NCBI RefSeq assembly: GCF_918797505.1
Contig: NC_092793.1
Span: 70,365,660 to 70,429,659, forward strand
Length of the DNA: 64,000 nt
Direction: 5' to 3'
Source of the DNA: Bemisia tabaci
Lineage: Eukaryota; Arthropoda; Insecta; Hemiptera; Aleyrodidae
Of the stretch, positions 53,193 to 64,000 are shown piece after piece; within the stretch, counting starts at the first letter, position 1, and each line of letters begins with the position of its first letter. The position numbers and the translations under genes are program-made. The notes beneath the pieces are model-generated. The model was not told the DNA's origin and ran no database searches. It was given only the letters and a program-made list of their open reading frames with translations.

Positions 53193-56104
53193 GTAAGTTA
53201 CCGCGTTGTATCGACGCGTCGAAGCCACAAGTCCCGAAGGAAGCGTGTACGCGGACCGGACCGGACGGTGAGTGGATACGGCGTATGCGTAGCCAGCAAG
53301 AGCAACTTATCACCAAGAACAATATCGGGGAAATGGATGATTAATACCTGGCATGGGGTTGCTGCGAGTGTCACACAACAGGTGTGCCAGTGTGCGTGTA
53401 CAAGTTCAAAAACCCTATAAATCTGGAAATAGCTTCCCGTACGCCACCGCCCTGGTGATAAGTACATTTAGCTCACCCCCGGTCTCGGCCGGACTTAGGC
53501 CGATATGCTTATTATAAACCAACTTTTCTGCGAGGAATTCACATCCGATTAGCTCGGCTAGCATAAATCTTCCTGGAACTTGGAAGTCCGATACTACTTG
53601 TAACGCCTGTGCCCTCAGCTCCCATGCTCTACCCCCTGCGCCCCCCTCCTCCCGGTCGGTGTCCCTTGTCCGAGTTCAATAAGTCTCTTGTGGATGTACC
53701 ATGCTTTGTTCCCTGTTCCCTGCTCCATGTGTTCTTCCTTGTTTGACGTCAATGTTGAGGAAAAAATTGTGCCGCGAGTGACTCTGCTCGTTGAGTTCGA
53801 ACATGCCAGATTCCTAGCTTTCCGCTTCCAAGTTTCCTCTCCGTTGAGTGCCCGCTGCAAAGTTCGTGGGACGGCCATTTGTATCTCTAGTGTAGGATAC
53901 AGATTGTTCGCCAGTCCCCCGCTATGGACTCATAACGCTATCGTTCCAAATCTTTTTAAATCACTGGCACCGTGCTTTTACAGCAAATTCTGACGGCAAC
54001 TTGAAGGTATCCTTCGATTATTGTTTAATCGAGGTCAAGAAGAAGTTATATAGAAGCGTTATAGGCGAATTTTTGTGACTAGATTCGATTAATTTTTGGA
54101 TAGATGACTGATATATCACCGTTGGAATTTGGAACAAGCAGAATCGAGTATCCAATTTTCAACCAAATCTTGAAGAAAACGAGCAAAATCTCGGATTACG
54201 TTAAAAAAGCGCTCCACTCCGTTAACGCAACACGAATTTATCTATAATACATAAAAATTTTATAGAAATTATAATACAAATATATGTGCATTTTTTACTC
54301 TATACTTCATCACTATCACCTCACCGCGGTTGTTGCTGCTCAGTCGTTGTTTTTGTCACAAAGAACTCCGCCATTTTGGAAAAATGTGTTGCTTTTCGAC
54401 ATTTCTGGTAAGACCGTTTATTCCTATCCACTCTTCGGCCTACCTCCGGAGGTGAGTCGAGAATTTTGAATTTGTTTCAGACATCGGTTGGATTGGGTTG
54501 AAAATAAACGTCCTCCGTTCGGTTTTGGTCGAAAAAGTCAAGCAAATCCACTCGTAAGATCTGTGTTATCTGTGCTCAATTTTCATGGGCAGTGCTAATT
54601 AGATTGCATCTTCCCTTAGCTAAAGTAAGACACTGATTCAGTGATTTCATTGCAATGATAGACCTATTGATAAATTGGTGTTGGATAATTTGATAGTGCA
54701 CGATAGATCCCAACCTTAATTCCAAATTCTGCGTTGAGTCTTTATATCAGCTGATTAAGAATTTGTCATTAGTGCATCATGAATCAATTTATGGCCCATC
54801 AATTATGAATGAATTTCATCGTGGGACATATCTATAACCCACGTGACAAGCCTATAGAGTAAGTGCAAAGACGTTATGTATCTGTTTACATTGGGATCAT
54901 TGGATACTGATGTACATCGAGTGACGCGGCCACTAGATCAGTCTATGCTTATATCTAAAAGAAATTAATTTAAAGTATAAATCGAATTTAAGGATGAATT
55001 TTATCGCCTATTAATGTTCTTTTGGCCTGATATTACGACCTCATCAGGTGCTCAGCTCAAAGCCGATTGTGCTAACTACGAGCAGCGGTATGCGGTCGAG
55101 ACACCGGCCGTTCGTCAAAAATATTATGACTTATTTTATGTTTGGACTAGTGAATCTGCTCGGGCGTGAGCTGACGAAGAAGTGGGCAGGTCGGGGAAGG
55201 GGGCTGTGGGGGGTGCTTTTTTGACGAGGTAGAAACAAATATGATAATGCGGAGTGAGATATTATGAGGCGATAGGCCCGAGATAAAAATTTTCATGGTT
55301 TTTAAGGAGATAGATAATGAGATTAGCGGGAGGCGCACGAGATTTTCCCACAGAGTCAGACTCGCGTCTCGAGCGACTGACGGCTCCAGAGCGACACCGC
55401 ACCGGTACCAACCTCCACGACCAAAAATTGTCCCGACCAGGATTGCCAAATTTCTTTGAAATTCACCTGGAGTTTGGTGAATCCTGGAGGGAAATTGAAG
55501 GGTTTCCATCCGACTTGAGCAGGGGGCTCCTTATGTAGGTAGGTCGCGGCCTGGCGCTCGCGGTGAGTACCAACATAAATATACTCACAAACGCTGTATG
55601 CCGTACGGGCCGAGTAAAAACTGAAAACAAAGCGTCCCCTCACTTGCTTTTCGACGTTCCCCATTTATCTCGTGAAATAATGTCCCATCCTCGGAGCGTA
55701 AATCTCAGATCTTTGTCCCGAAATCTCGGAGTGAGGCGCTTGCTGTTATTTTTTGTTTTTTCGTTGACTTTTATACGTCCATAATGGCATTTTATACATT
55801 ATTCATGTAATATAAACACACTCGGATTTCGTCTTGGAGTTTTTCAGTTTTCCTCGTCTCGTCTCCCTTCTTCCCAACTTCGCCGCTTCCCCTGCCCATT
55901 CTTCCTTCGCTCGTTTTTTGATTTATTCCTTGAAATCGGATTTTTTCTTTTCGTTTTCAGGTGCTACTTTCGCAATTTTTCCGTCTTAAAAGAAAATAAT
56001 TATTCAATACATACCCTTTAACATCTTTTTAATTCCTATTCATTCTCTTCGATTTTCTTTCTTTCTTTTTTTTCTAATAGTTTTTTTTCCATGGAACATA
56101 TAAG
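53193..56104. other. Unassigned; mixed GC-rich and AT-rich
   Basis: Donor-like sites (CCGGAG|GTGAGTCG at about 54453, CTCGCG|GTGAGTACC at about 55562) occur after GC-richer stretches, but no acceptor and frame could be paired convincingly. 55300-55700 is CpG-rich. Confidence 0.25.
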
Positions 56105-56345
56105 CGTTTCCCGGACGAGGAAAACGTAACTGCATTTCAAATTTTCCGCGCAAAGTGCATTTTTACCGGGATAAGTTTGGTGATTTCGAACTGAAAATTT
56201 CACTGATTTTTTTTCTGATCCTAAGCAAAAATCAGACCGATTTCAACGAAAATCATGCAGGTTTACTTTCGTAAAAAATCGAATTGCTCACGTCAATTTC
56301 GCAACCTCGGAATGGAGTTACTTTCTTTCATGTAAGAAACGACGA
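56105..56345. mobile_element. GAAAGAACGTAAC inverted-repeat MITE, diverged copy
   Basis: CGTTTCCCGGACGAGGAAAA and CGTAACTGCATTTCAAATTT at the left, AATTTCGCAACCTCGGAATG and GAGTTACTTTCTTTCATG at the right. It shares AAAATTTCACTGATTTTTTT and AAAAATCAGACCGATTT with the other copies. About 241 bp. Confidence 0.65.
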
Positions 56346-57582
56346 TTTTAACAGTCTGCACTCACAATAACAATTTCTTCTTAACGTGCATTTATTATGT
56401 AAATAATTACGGTGACCAACATAATGATGACTCGGCCAGAGAGTATGCGAGGTGATTACCAACCACGAATATTGTTCCTTTAACCTTTGAAACTTTTTTA
56501 AAAATTGAAAATATGCATATATATTTTTGAATGTGCCACATGTATCTTTTTATTTTCTACTTAAATGAGCAATATCTTTGATTTTTACTGACAAATGAAG
56601 CAAATGGTTTTGGTTAGGAAATTGTTGAAATGGTTAAAACACTAGTTGTCCTCATTTATAATATTTACAGTAACTTAACAGTTTGAAGCTCCTAAATTAC
56701 AAGACGTTATATATTTTAAATTCTTCAGTCTATCTCTCCTTTTAATGTCATGAAGTATAGGAGCACTTGTATAATACACTCACAGTGTGCAGTATTCTCA
56801 TCCTGACTCGATCTGAAAATTTAAAGATGTTCGCCAGGGCTCCACAAAATTCTAAGCTGAGTTTCTTCAGGTTCAAAAAAGTTGTTTGCATGATTTTTTT
56901 GTTATGTCACCATAGCTTGAGTCCAAGCAAAAATAAGTTTTATTAACCTAACGGGAATTTTTCTCGTTAAAAGGTAAGGGAGATTCCCATACCTGGAAAA
57001 TGTTATTACAAGAATTGCGGGCAAAGTTACCAAAAATATTGAGTTTAAACAACCAGGAAAATATGACAGTGGAAATCACCTCTGTTTTGACTTTCTAAAA
57101 ATAACGGAGACCTCGCTTTATAAAACGCAATTTAGACGTAGGCAAACCTTATCCTTAAAACAATTTTTATACTGGATAAATATTGAAAAAAAAAATGGAT
57201 TTATTAACACGAATAAAGTGTTTCATGAACAATTTCTTATTGCCATGCGTAAAATACCTGCTATTTAATGACGCGACTTATATTATGTCAAGTGTTATTT
57301 TAATTGGGACAGCTCAAGTTTCCATACAATAATGACATACTTCTGGTCAATATGAAATCGATTGATTGTATTATGTATTTCCTTTCCAAAAGAGACGGTT
57401 GTCCTTGTCACCAGTTTATTTTCCAGGTGATTTTTATTTTCTTAGTATTTTTTTGAATTGGAGCTCAAAACTTAGTCTGCACCGAGAAAAAAACCCTCAG
57501 AGTCAAGGATCAAAAGTTGGCTCTCGCGTAAAACCGAGCTTTTCATGTGGATATTTTTCAATTAACAAACGCATTCAAATAA
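56346..57582. other. AT-rich; one solo MITE-like end
   Basis: CACCGAGAAAAAAACCCTC at 57481 resembles the CACGGAG-type terminus but has no partner. No gene recognised. Confidence 0.3.
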
Positions 57583-58330
57583 TGTTGATAGTAACGTCTT
57601 GATACAACTATTCGTACTCTATGGACGCGCGTGTTGCATGTGAAAAAATGGAAGGCGCTTCGGTCTCACAATAATTCTATGAGGCAGTGCTTTCTGCACT
57701 CAGAAGCGTATAACGCGTTGGTACTATACGTGGTGAGATGAAATTCTCCGATAAAAACTAAGGATGAACTAAAAAAGAATATTCCGCACCATTTTCACGT
57801 ACATCAGCATATTATATTTCATCGCTAACCTAGTCGTGACAGAATGTCGCTGCGAACAACTGCTTCAGCTAGCATGGTAGCAGCAACTATTCGTGCTTAA
57901 TGGATGTCTATGTTGCATCTGCAAAATTGAAGGCGCGATGGTGCGAGCTGTGAATTCGCGATGTTCCACAGCTCCGCTTTGTGCTGCCAATGAGGTGTCG
58001 TGAACAAATTAAGAAACGAAGCTCGATTATCACGGTTCTCCTACTTGAGGCTGTGTTGCTCATACATCCTTTAAAGCACCGCTACAAATACAAATACGAC
58101 AAACTGAAACAAACACAGTATGGAAATAGAGCAAAGTAAAAGGAGGCGCGTTAGATGCAACTATTCGCACATGATGGATGTCCGTGTTGCATCCTTAAAA
58201 TTGAAGGCGCGATGGCGCTAGGGGTGAACTTGTAATAATGCTCCGTTCTATGCTGCCAGTGAGGTGTCGCTTAGATTCGAGGGAAAAATTTAAAAAACCA
58301 AGCCCGATTACGCCTCGACTCTGTTGTTCC
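57583..58330. repeat. ~270-300-bp satellite, three diverged units
   Basis: CAACTATTCG(T/C)AC or -GC followed by ATGGA(C/T)G and GTTGCAT occurs at about 57606, 57888 and 58160, each followed by AAA(A/T)TGGAAGGCGC or AAATTGAAGGCGC. GAGGTGTCG and GGCTGTGTTGCTC blocks recur between them. The same family as 13047-13649 and 51725-52245. Confidence 0.75.
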
Positions 58331-60516
58331 TCAATGTATTCTTCATTTTTCAATTTGAAGTCTGACTATTGTTTCAATGTACAAATATTTACAGACCTAT
58401 GAAATTTTGCGTGTCAGAAGGTTGGCTGCCATTTTAGACCCTAAGTCCTCCATGAAGCAAGCTTTCCATATACTCTCTCTATACTAAAGCGTATGTTTGC
58501 GCTCTGAGCGGATGTTTTTTTTCTCCGTGATGCAAGGCATGCAGGAGTGAAGGGGAGGAATGGGGCTGGCGAGGTGAAAGAAGATCAAGATGCGAGGAGA
58601 CGCTCGGATCCGTGATGAGTTAGATTGCGATGCGTGATCGTGCAGCTGGTGTTGACGCGGGCCCGCCACCAATAAGCGTCGCGACGCCCCGGCCGGCCCG
58701 GGTTCGGGGGGCACGCCAGAGCGCGGCGCTCATCGAGGATCGAGGATCGACAATCGGGGAGCCATTAAAGCGTGGCTCCGTCTTGGCCCCGGCCCGGCGG
58801 AACGGCAGAAGGTGGAAAGGTGCTGTTTTGATAAAGAGCTTGCAGCTTGCGCGCGGATAATACGAAAAGGGCATAATCAGGGGGTGCGGTGGAAAGAGCG
58901 AAAAAAAGCTCGAAAGCCATAACTCATCTTAACAAGCAGGCCATTTGTGAGCACGAGGATCGGAACAGATTCTTTTGCGCCTCCGCTCCGGACCCGGGAC
59001 CCGGGGGCGGGGAACCGATAATACGTGATATCGAGAAATATATGATATTCGCAGATCCCAGATGAAAACGAAAGCCCCAGAATGTTTGAACATGGAAAAA
59101 TAATAATATTTGATCAGATAATGAGAGCGAGCCATGAGCCGTAACGCGCTCTTGTGCTCCCGTCTTAAAGCCAAAACCCCCTATCATCATCCCACCCTTG
59201 CCAAATCTCTACCGTCCAAACACGCGTTTCCCAAAAAACCTCTCGCTCTCTTTTTTCGAGTTCCGCGGATAATTTAGCACGCGGTTTAATGTTGTGTACC
59301 TGACGATTTCAAGAGAAAAATATTAACGGTTTGCCGGAAAATAAATATTATACCACGGGAAACTCGACAACATTTGACTGTTCCCGTGGGGTTTTTCCTT
59401 ATGGTGCTGCGGTGCATCGAGGTATGCGAAAATATCGCGCGCAGGGCATCGAGATTACACCAGATGGTCCCGCTTACTCCACGCTGCGCTCCGAGCTGGA
59501 AGCGTAAACCGTGGGTCCGCCGTCGGAAGGGCGTAACCGCGCTTCGACGTGAGCCCTGGGAAACACTGAGTTAAACGGACATCGCGGCTCATCTCGCAGC
59601 GCGGATGGGCTTCTACATCAGCGGAGCGACGAAACTAACCCGGTCGGGGCTGCATGCTCCTTTGCCGTGCCTCGCCGCGGCGACCAATCAAAACGCGACC
59701 AAGCTCCGGCCAGGCCACGCCCCCGAATCGGTGCCATGGTAATTACCAGTTCCCTCAAGTTTTCATTAAACTCCTCGTCGAGCTTTATCACCCTTGCCAT
59801 CCATAACGTTATAACCCCCCCCCCCCCCCCCCAGGTCGTCGGATGTTGGGTCTCGTTGATGAGAGTTAGCAAATACGCGGAAAACCCGCGGAAAAATGGC
59901 GCGGTCCCTTCCTTATTTTCTGTGTTTCCATGTTCAAAACATTCAAAGCGCATTAGGTGGACTGAATGAAATATGGAGGAGGCAATAGGAGGAAAGGAGG
60001 GACTTTGGAGGGTGAGTGATGAACCAAAATGGAGCGCGGGCAAGGAATTTTGGATGGTTGTAGCATAGTTGCTTATTCGTAAAATTTTGTTGAGAAATCA
60101 AAAAGCTCCTTAAAAAGTTCAAAAGTCATGTTATGATGCTAATGCAAAAAAGGTATTCAAAATCCGTTCAATCAAAAACCAATAGTCGTGTTGACGTGAA
60201 AGGCGATGCCTGAAGCCTTAGGCGTTCAACCAATCAGCAAACGCCGTTTCGCACTTAGGTACGTCATCAAAGCCCGCTAATAATATCGTTTCATATGCGC
60301 TCTATTACTGCCGTTTTGAAGACTGGATCTCTGCATGTGCTACTTATATGTTTAAAACAAATCTGAGAAAATTCCTGGAAGTCAAGTTCACTCTGTATTT
60401 TTGGAAAATCAATTGAAACGGATGGCACGGGCCCATTAATTTTGGGTTTACATTGTATTTTCAACCTCATAACTTTCCAGTGTCAGAAATTTGAAGTCCA
60501 GAGAAAAAATAAAATA
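58331..60516. other. Unassigned; two GC-rich islands and a C run
   Basis: CpG-rich islands at about 58560-59010 and 59380-59740 stand out. An 18-bp C run lies at 59815-59832. Frames through the islands occur on both strands at similar length, as expected from low stop density in GC-rich DNA, so no gene is called. Confidence 0.3.
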
Positions 60517-60777
60517 TCGACGGCGTAAGTCCGCAATCACATATCTCGTTTGCAGCGTCTGAAAATCTCCGCCCCTATGTTATTTTTTTAAAGGAGAACA
60601 AATTGACATCATTCCTTAAAGTTTTTGCAGACTTTTCTTCGCACAGAGAAGGGAAATTACGTCAGTTTTAGAGAAACGCCGTTGAGTAGTTTTCCGTTTA
60701 AATAATAAGTACATTATATGATAGGAAGTCTGCGACGTCGTAAACCGAGTTATGTGATTGCCGACTTACACCGTCGA
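60517..60777. mobile_element. TCGACGG MITE, second full copy
   Basis: TCGACGGCGTAAGTCCGC at the left and GCCGACTTACACCGTCGA at the right; subterminal CACATATCTCGTTTGCAGCG and GACGTCGTAAACCGAGTTAT. The internal blocks TTTAAAGGAGAACAAATTGA and CTTCGCACAGAGAAG match the 24.3-kb copy in the same order. 261 bp. Confidence 0.82.
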
Positions 60778-61203
60778 TTTGCTAAAAGTAATTACTCTCC
60801 TCTTTGCTATAAATGAAGTTTGCAAGAGGCCCATTTTATCCACCAGAGACTATCATTGGGTCAACATTTGAGAGGCAGGAATTTTATGGCAAGTAAGAGT
60901 GAGGGGAAACAATGATACTTACCGGTGTTTCAATCTCTCAGGAAAACTCAATGGAGAAAACATTCATCCACAAACACGCGCCGGGGTTCCGACAACGAAG
61001 GAAATCCTGGACAGTGGACATGCTCAAGTTATTGCTCATTACTAATTGTTGAATGCGAAGACTTTTTTCTGTGGACCCCAAGCTTTAATCAAAATGTTTA
61101 GAGAATATAATATTCTGAATTCATATACATTTTCCTCCGAGATCTCTGGTACAAAGGACTATGCACTTAACGCGTGTAAGGAAAAGATACATAGTTTCCT
61201 ATT
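60778..61203. other. Unassigned sequence
   Basis: Nothing recognised. Confidence 0.3.
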
Positions 61204-61459
61204 CTGCCGTACTAAGGAAGAACGCCGTATGAACATTCGAGAGTTACCAAATTTCTCTTGATAAAACATGTTTTTCTTACAAAATTTATGATGCATATTT
61301 TTCCTTGAACTTCTCAGATATTTTAGATTAAATTGCGTACAAAATTGTCTGAAAATTTTGGAAAATAATATTCGCAATTTTTTCAGTAAATTCGGTTTTT
61401 ATCGGTGGAAACTTGGCAACACCTGAAGGTTCATACGGCGTTTTTCCTTAGCACGGCAG
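61204..61459. mobile_element. CTGCCG MITE, complete copy with TATT duplication
   Basis: CTGCCGTACTAAGGAAGAAC at the left and GTTTTTCCTTAGCACGGCAG at the right. The interior aligns with 11578-11816 (GAACATTCGAGAGTT, ATTTTAGATTAAAT, CATACGGCG). Flanked by TATT at 61200-61203 and 61460-61463. 256 bp. Confidence 0.82.
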
Positions 61460-62103
61460 TATTATAGACATATCATATCAAGTCCACCTTCAATTTCGGT
61501 GGATAGGCAACAAATATACCGTAAAGCGTGAATTTGAGAAAAATACTCTTGCTGTATATTTTCATGGAGCCAATAAACTATTAATGAACCTAGTGGTGAA
61601 CACTCGTTCAGCTGACATCGTTCACTTGAGGATATAGCTTTAAAATTTGCTTGGATTCGTTTAGATCAGACAACGAACATACCGCTGAATTTCAATACAT
61701 TATTTTAATAAAACCAATAAATCGACGAGTGAACCTTTAACGTGGACGTTAGGCACTTGCAGTTCAACCAACTCGAAAAACATTTACCTCGTCATGAGCT
61801 TTTGTTAAATGGGGGAACGAGGCTGTGAGCTCTATTCCCCCTAGAACTTTTAAGAAAGTTGCAGCATGATACATTCTTGCAATTTAGCAATTTTCTAGAC
61901 AATCATATTTCCAAATCTTTAAATAAAGTCAAAATCAATATTTTGAATTGACCGTCGATATCGATGCATTGTAATCCTGATGGAGAGCACATAAGAAATA
62001 CATCGTGATTAAGAGGTTGGATACACCCGCAAAGTAGCATCATAGAAAAGACAGTTTTCACGAAAGTCGAGTAAAATTCAACATCGTAACTTTGGAAATA
62101 AAT
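61460..62103. other. AT-rich, no feature seen
   Basis: No repeat or gene recognised. Confidence 0.3.
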
Positions 62104-62539
62104 AAAAGGCGGTGGCGGCACGTGGGATTTTTATTAGTGGGTGCAGGAAATAAGTCCAAAGGGGGGTCTTGAGAGTATCATATCCCCCAGGGCAAGGGGA
62201 ACTCGGAAAATTTTGAAAATTTAACCTATCTAAAATGCAATTTTAAGGTATTTTAGCTAGTTAATGCCGTTAGATTTACGCATGATAATCGCACCATTAT
62301 AGCTAGAAATTTGACTAACACTACCTCGAATACTTAACGTTTTAGACAAAGTTTGCAGTAAACTCATTTCACTTTCAGGCGTTGAGAGCGCAATTGCCAA
62401 AAACGTTGGTAAAATTTGTCACATAAAACGAGGGTTCACAAAAAATTATCCAAAATCTCAAAAAATCATAAAGAAGCTCATAAAATCTTGTGGGTGCAAC
62501 TGCACCCACATGCACCCATTACGCGCCGCCACGCCACTG
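62104..62539. mobile_element. Possible hAT-like element, diverged ends
   Basis: The right end, read inward, is CAGTGGCGTGGCGGCGCGT and the left is AAAAGGCGGTGGCGGCACGT. Both are followed by GTGGGTGCA within about 35 bp. The ends recall the 164-bp MITE termini, but the interior is different. The left terminal bases are lost and no 8-bp duplication can be read. Confidence 0.5.
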
Positions 62540-63217
62540 ATGCAAGATACTGAAATGATTAAATCCTCACAAAAAAACCCAGATATTATAGGAAAAAAGA
62601 TTCCGTGATTTTGATAAACTTGAAGGTAGGTAAGGACCTAGGAATTACTACGAATACGATCCTGAGTTTCCTGCAAGGTTCAACGGCCTTTTAAAATGGA
62701 TCTGGCAACGGCTGGAAAAGAGGAAGAGACGCGGGGAGGGAAGAGGCGTAAAAATTAAAGAAGAGGAGCGAAAAGAATCGCTATACATCTTGTTGAGAAT
62801 TATAAACGGGCGACGGTGAGGAGGATCAGGAGAGCCGGTAGAGATCTGAGGCAGCGTGATCGTGAGAATAATCGCGCAATTCGATTTATCGAAGCGCAAA
62901 CGCCGGAGCCAGCCGGTAAATCTCTCTCAATTTCTCATCCTCCCACCGGCATTAATCAAAATCCAAACACAAATTTCATTCCGAGCGTAAAATGTAATGT
63001 TCTAATCAAATTACTTCAATTGCGAGACGCAGGCGTGAACCTCTCGGCCGCGGCTCTTTCGGCTCCGCGCATGCGCTTGTGTAACCTTTCAGTTTTAATT
63101 AGTCATTTTGCCTTTGTGCTTTCCTCCTGGCTTTTCCGCGCACTCTATCAAACCGGCGAATTCCTCGCGCCTTGTTCTCAGCGCTTTTTCACGAAATCTA
63201 CCCATAAATCTCTACCT
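62540..63217. other. Unassigned sequence
   Basis: An open frame of 188 codons starts here and runs into the adjacent transposon, without splice sites or a known domain. Not called. Confidence 0.3.
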
Positions 63218-63861
63218 CACTGGAAAAAAAGTCGCTTGGAATTAGAGTCCAGACTCTTGAAAACATTGACAAGAAACAATACTCTTGATTCAATCGGATT
63301 TTTGCTTGAATCAAAAGAAAATACGCTTAAATTTAGAGTACCTATATTGAGAGAGTATGGCCACTGGAGTTACCACCTCTGATTGGCTCAGCCATCTTAG
63401 GCTGAATGGAGTCCTTAGGACCCAAAAATGGCGGACGCCATAAAGTTTATGTAATGCAAAATGATTCAAAATGTAGTTGTCTTTGCTTATCGTAACGAGA
63501 ACTTTACCCAAATGCACTATTGCGACTTTTTTACATATATTTAAGGCTAATCGTTTGCAATTTTTGAGAAAAATGATCTTAGATGTAGTAAGGTTGGCAG
63601 CAAGTGCGGTTGGTGATAACCGTCAAAAGTTGGCAATGACCCCCTCCTATCCTCAAAAACCAAAACAAAGCACCGCCATTTTTGGGTCCTAAGCCTCTCC
63701 ATGGGACCCAGTGGCTATACTCTCTTAATATAGGTACTCTACTTAAATTAAGAGGCTTGGTTTTTGATTCAAGCAAAAATCCGATTAAATTATGAGTATT
63801 TTATCTTGTCAATGTTTTTAAGAGTCTGGACTCTAGATCCAAGCGATTTTTTCCCCCAGTG
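63218..63861. mobile_element. 644-bp CACTG element with long inverted arms
   Basis: CACTGGAAAAAAAGTCGCTT at the left and AGCGATTTTTTCCCCCAGTG at the right. The mirrored arms run about 150 bp: GGAATTAGAGTCCAGACTC / GAGTCTGGACTCTAGATCC, AATCGGATTTTTGCTTGAAT / ATTCAAGCAAAAATCCGATT, GAGAGTATGGCCACTGG / CCCAGTGGCTATACTCTC. Flanked by CT on both sides (63216-63217 and 63862-63863). Non-coding; consistent with CMC/EnSpm ends. Confidence 0.83.
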
Positions 63862-63965
63862 CTCCCGGTACGTTACGCAATTCAGGGACGATCCCTAGAA
63901 TTCGGCATTTTATTAGGCAATGTAATGAATGAGAACCTCATGTTGAAACGGCACACGGCTGTGAA

Positions 63966-64000
63966 ACTCCCAAACCATGTCTCCGTTTGCGGCGTCTGAA
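63966..64000. repeat. TCGACGG-family fragment cut by the window edge
   Basis: CTCCCAAACCATGTCTCCGT then TTGCGGCGTCTGAA matches the subterminal TCTCGTTTGCGGTGTCTGAA of the family. The rest lies beyond the window. Confidence 0.45.

Noticed and set aside
62816..63382. 188-codon open frame on the plus strand
   Set aside because: Its last third is the arm of the 644-bp CACTG transposon, and the rest has no recognisable domain.
1..64000. Bacterial symbiont or organelle DNA
   Set aside because: No operons, no dense coding, presence of splice signals, hAT-type MITEs, a LINE fossil and long homopolymers all point to an animal nuclear genome.

Overview
This window looks like a non-coding stretch of a eukaryotic, almost certainly insect, nuclear genome. 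No reading frame behaves like an intact gene. There is no operon structure, rRNA, functional tRNA or CRISPR array. Overall it is AT-rich with short GC-rich islands. The space is filled by many families of short inverted-repeat transposons (MITEs and foldback elements), tandem satellites, homopolymer runs and one dead non-LTR retrotransposon fragment. From memory, several repeat families (termini TCGACGGTGTAAGTCGG, CTGCCGTGCTAAGGAAAAAC, GGACGTATTTCTGTC, CGCGGTCC) resemble whitefly (Bemisia tabaci) interspersed repeats. That species call is an inference and was not tested by a search.

Layout. 0-2.2 kb: the only convincing host gene part, a terminal coding exon at 2065-2197 with consensus splice sites, plus two weak minus-strand frames. 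1.2-4.5 kb: two copies of a hAT-like element, one complete with an exact 8-bp target duplication. 5-12.7 kb: foldback elements, a 446-bp MITE carrying a tRNA-like body, a 235-bp-arm hairpin and a non-LTR reverse transcriptase fossil. 13-14.9 kb: a ~300-bp satellite and a ~34-bp minisatellite. 17-26 kb: nested palindromes, a four-unit satellite and several MITEs. 27.7-28.8 kb: a cluster of CACTG/CACGG-ended elements. 29.9-39 kb: a hAT copy, then four copies of a 164-bp hAT MITE, and a duplicated segment. 41.4-42.2 kb: a TA-flanked 745-bp element. 45-48.6 kb: overlapping foldbacks, a second 446-bp MITE beside its own empty-site paralogue, and a fifth, decayed 164-bp-family copy. 50-52.3 kb: nested elements and satellite. 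57.6-58.3 kb: satellite again. 60-64 kb: more MITEs, including a 644-bp CACTG element.

The elements do not form a pathway. What ties the window together is non-autonomous DNA transposition. Several superfamilies can be separated by their duplicated targets, read directly from the sequence: 8 bp (hAT), 2 bp variable (CACTG/CACGG ends, CMC/EnSpm-like), 2 bp TA (Tc1/mariner-like), and 4 bp AANN (GGACG foldbacks, unassigned). No transposase for any of them is encoded here, so all would depend on enzymes supplied from elsewhere. Coding candidates are at 2065-2197 (best), 52913-53192, 33103-33197 and two weak frames near the left edge.
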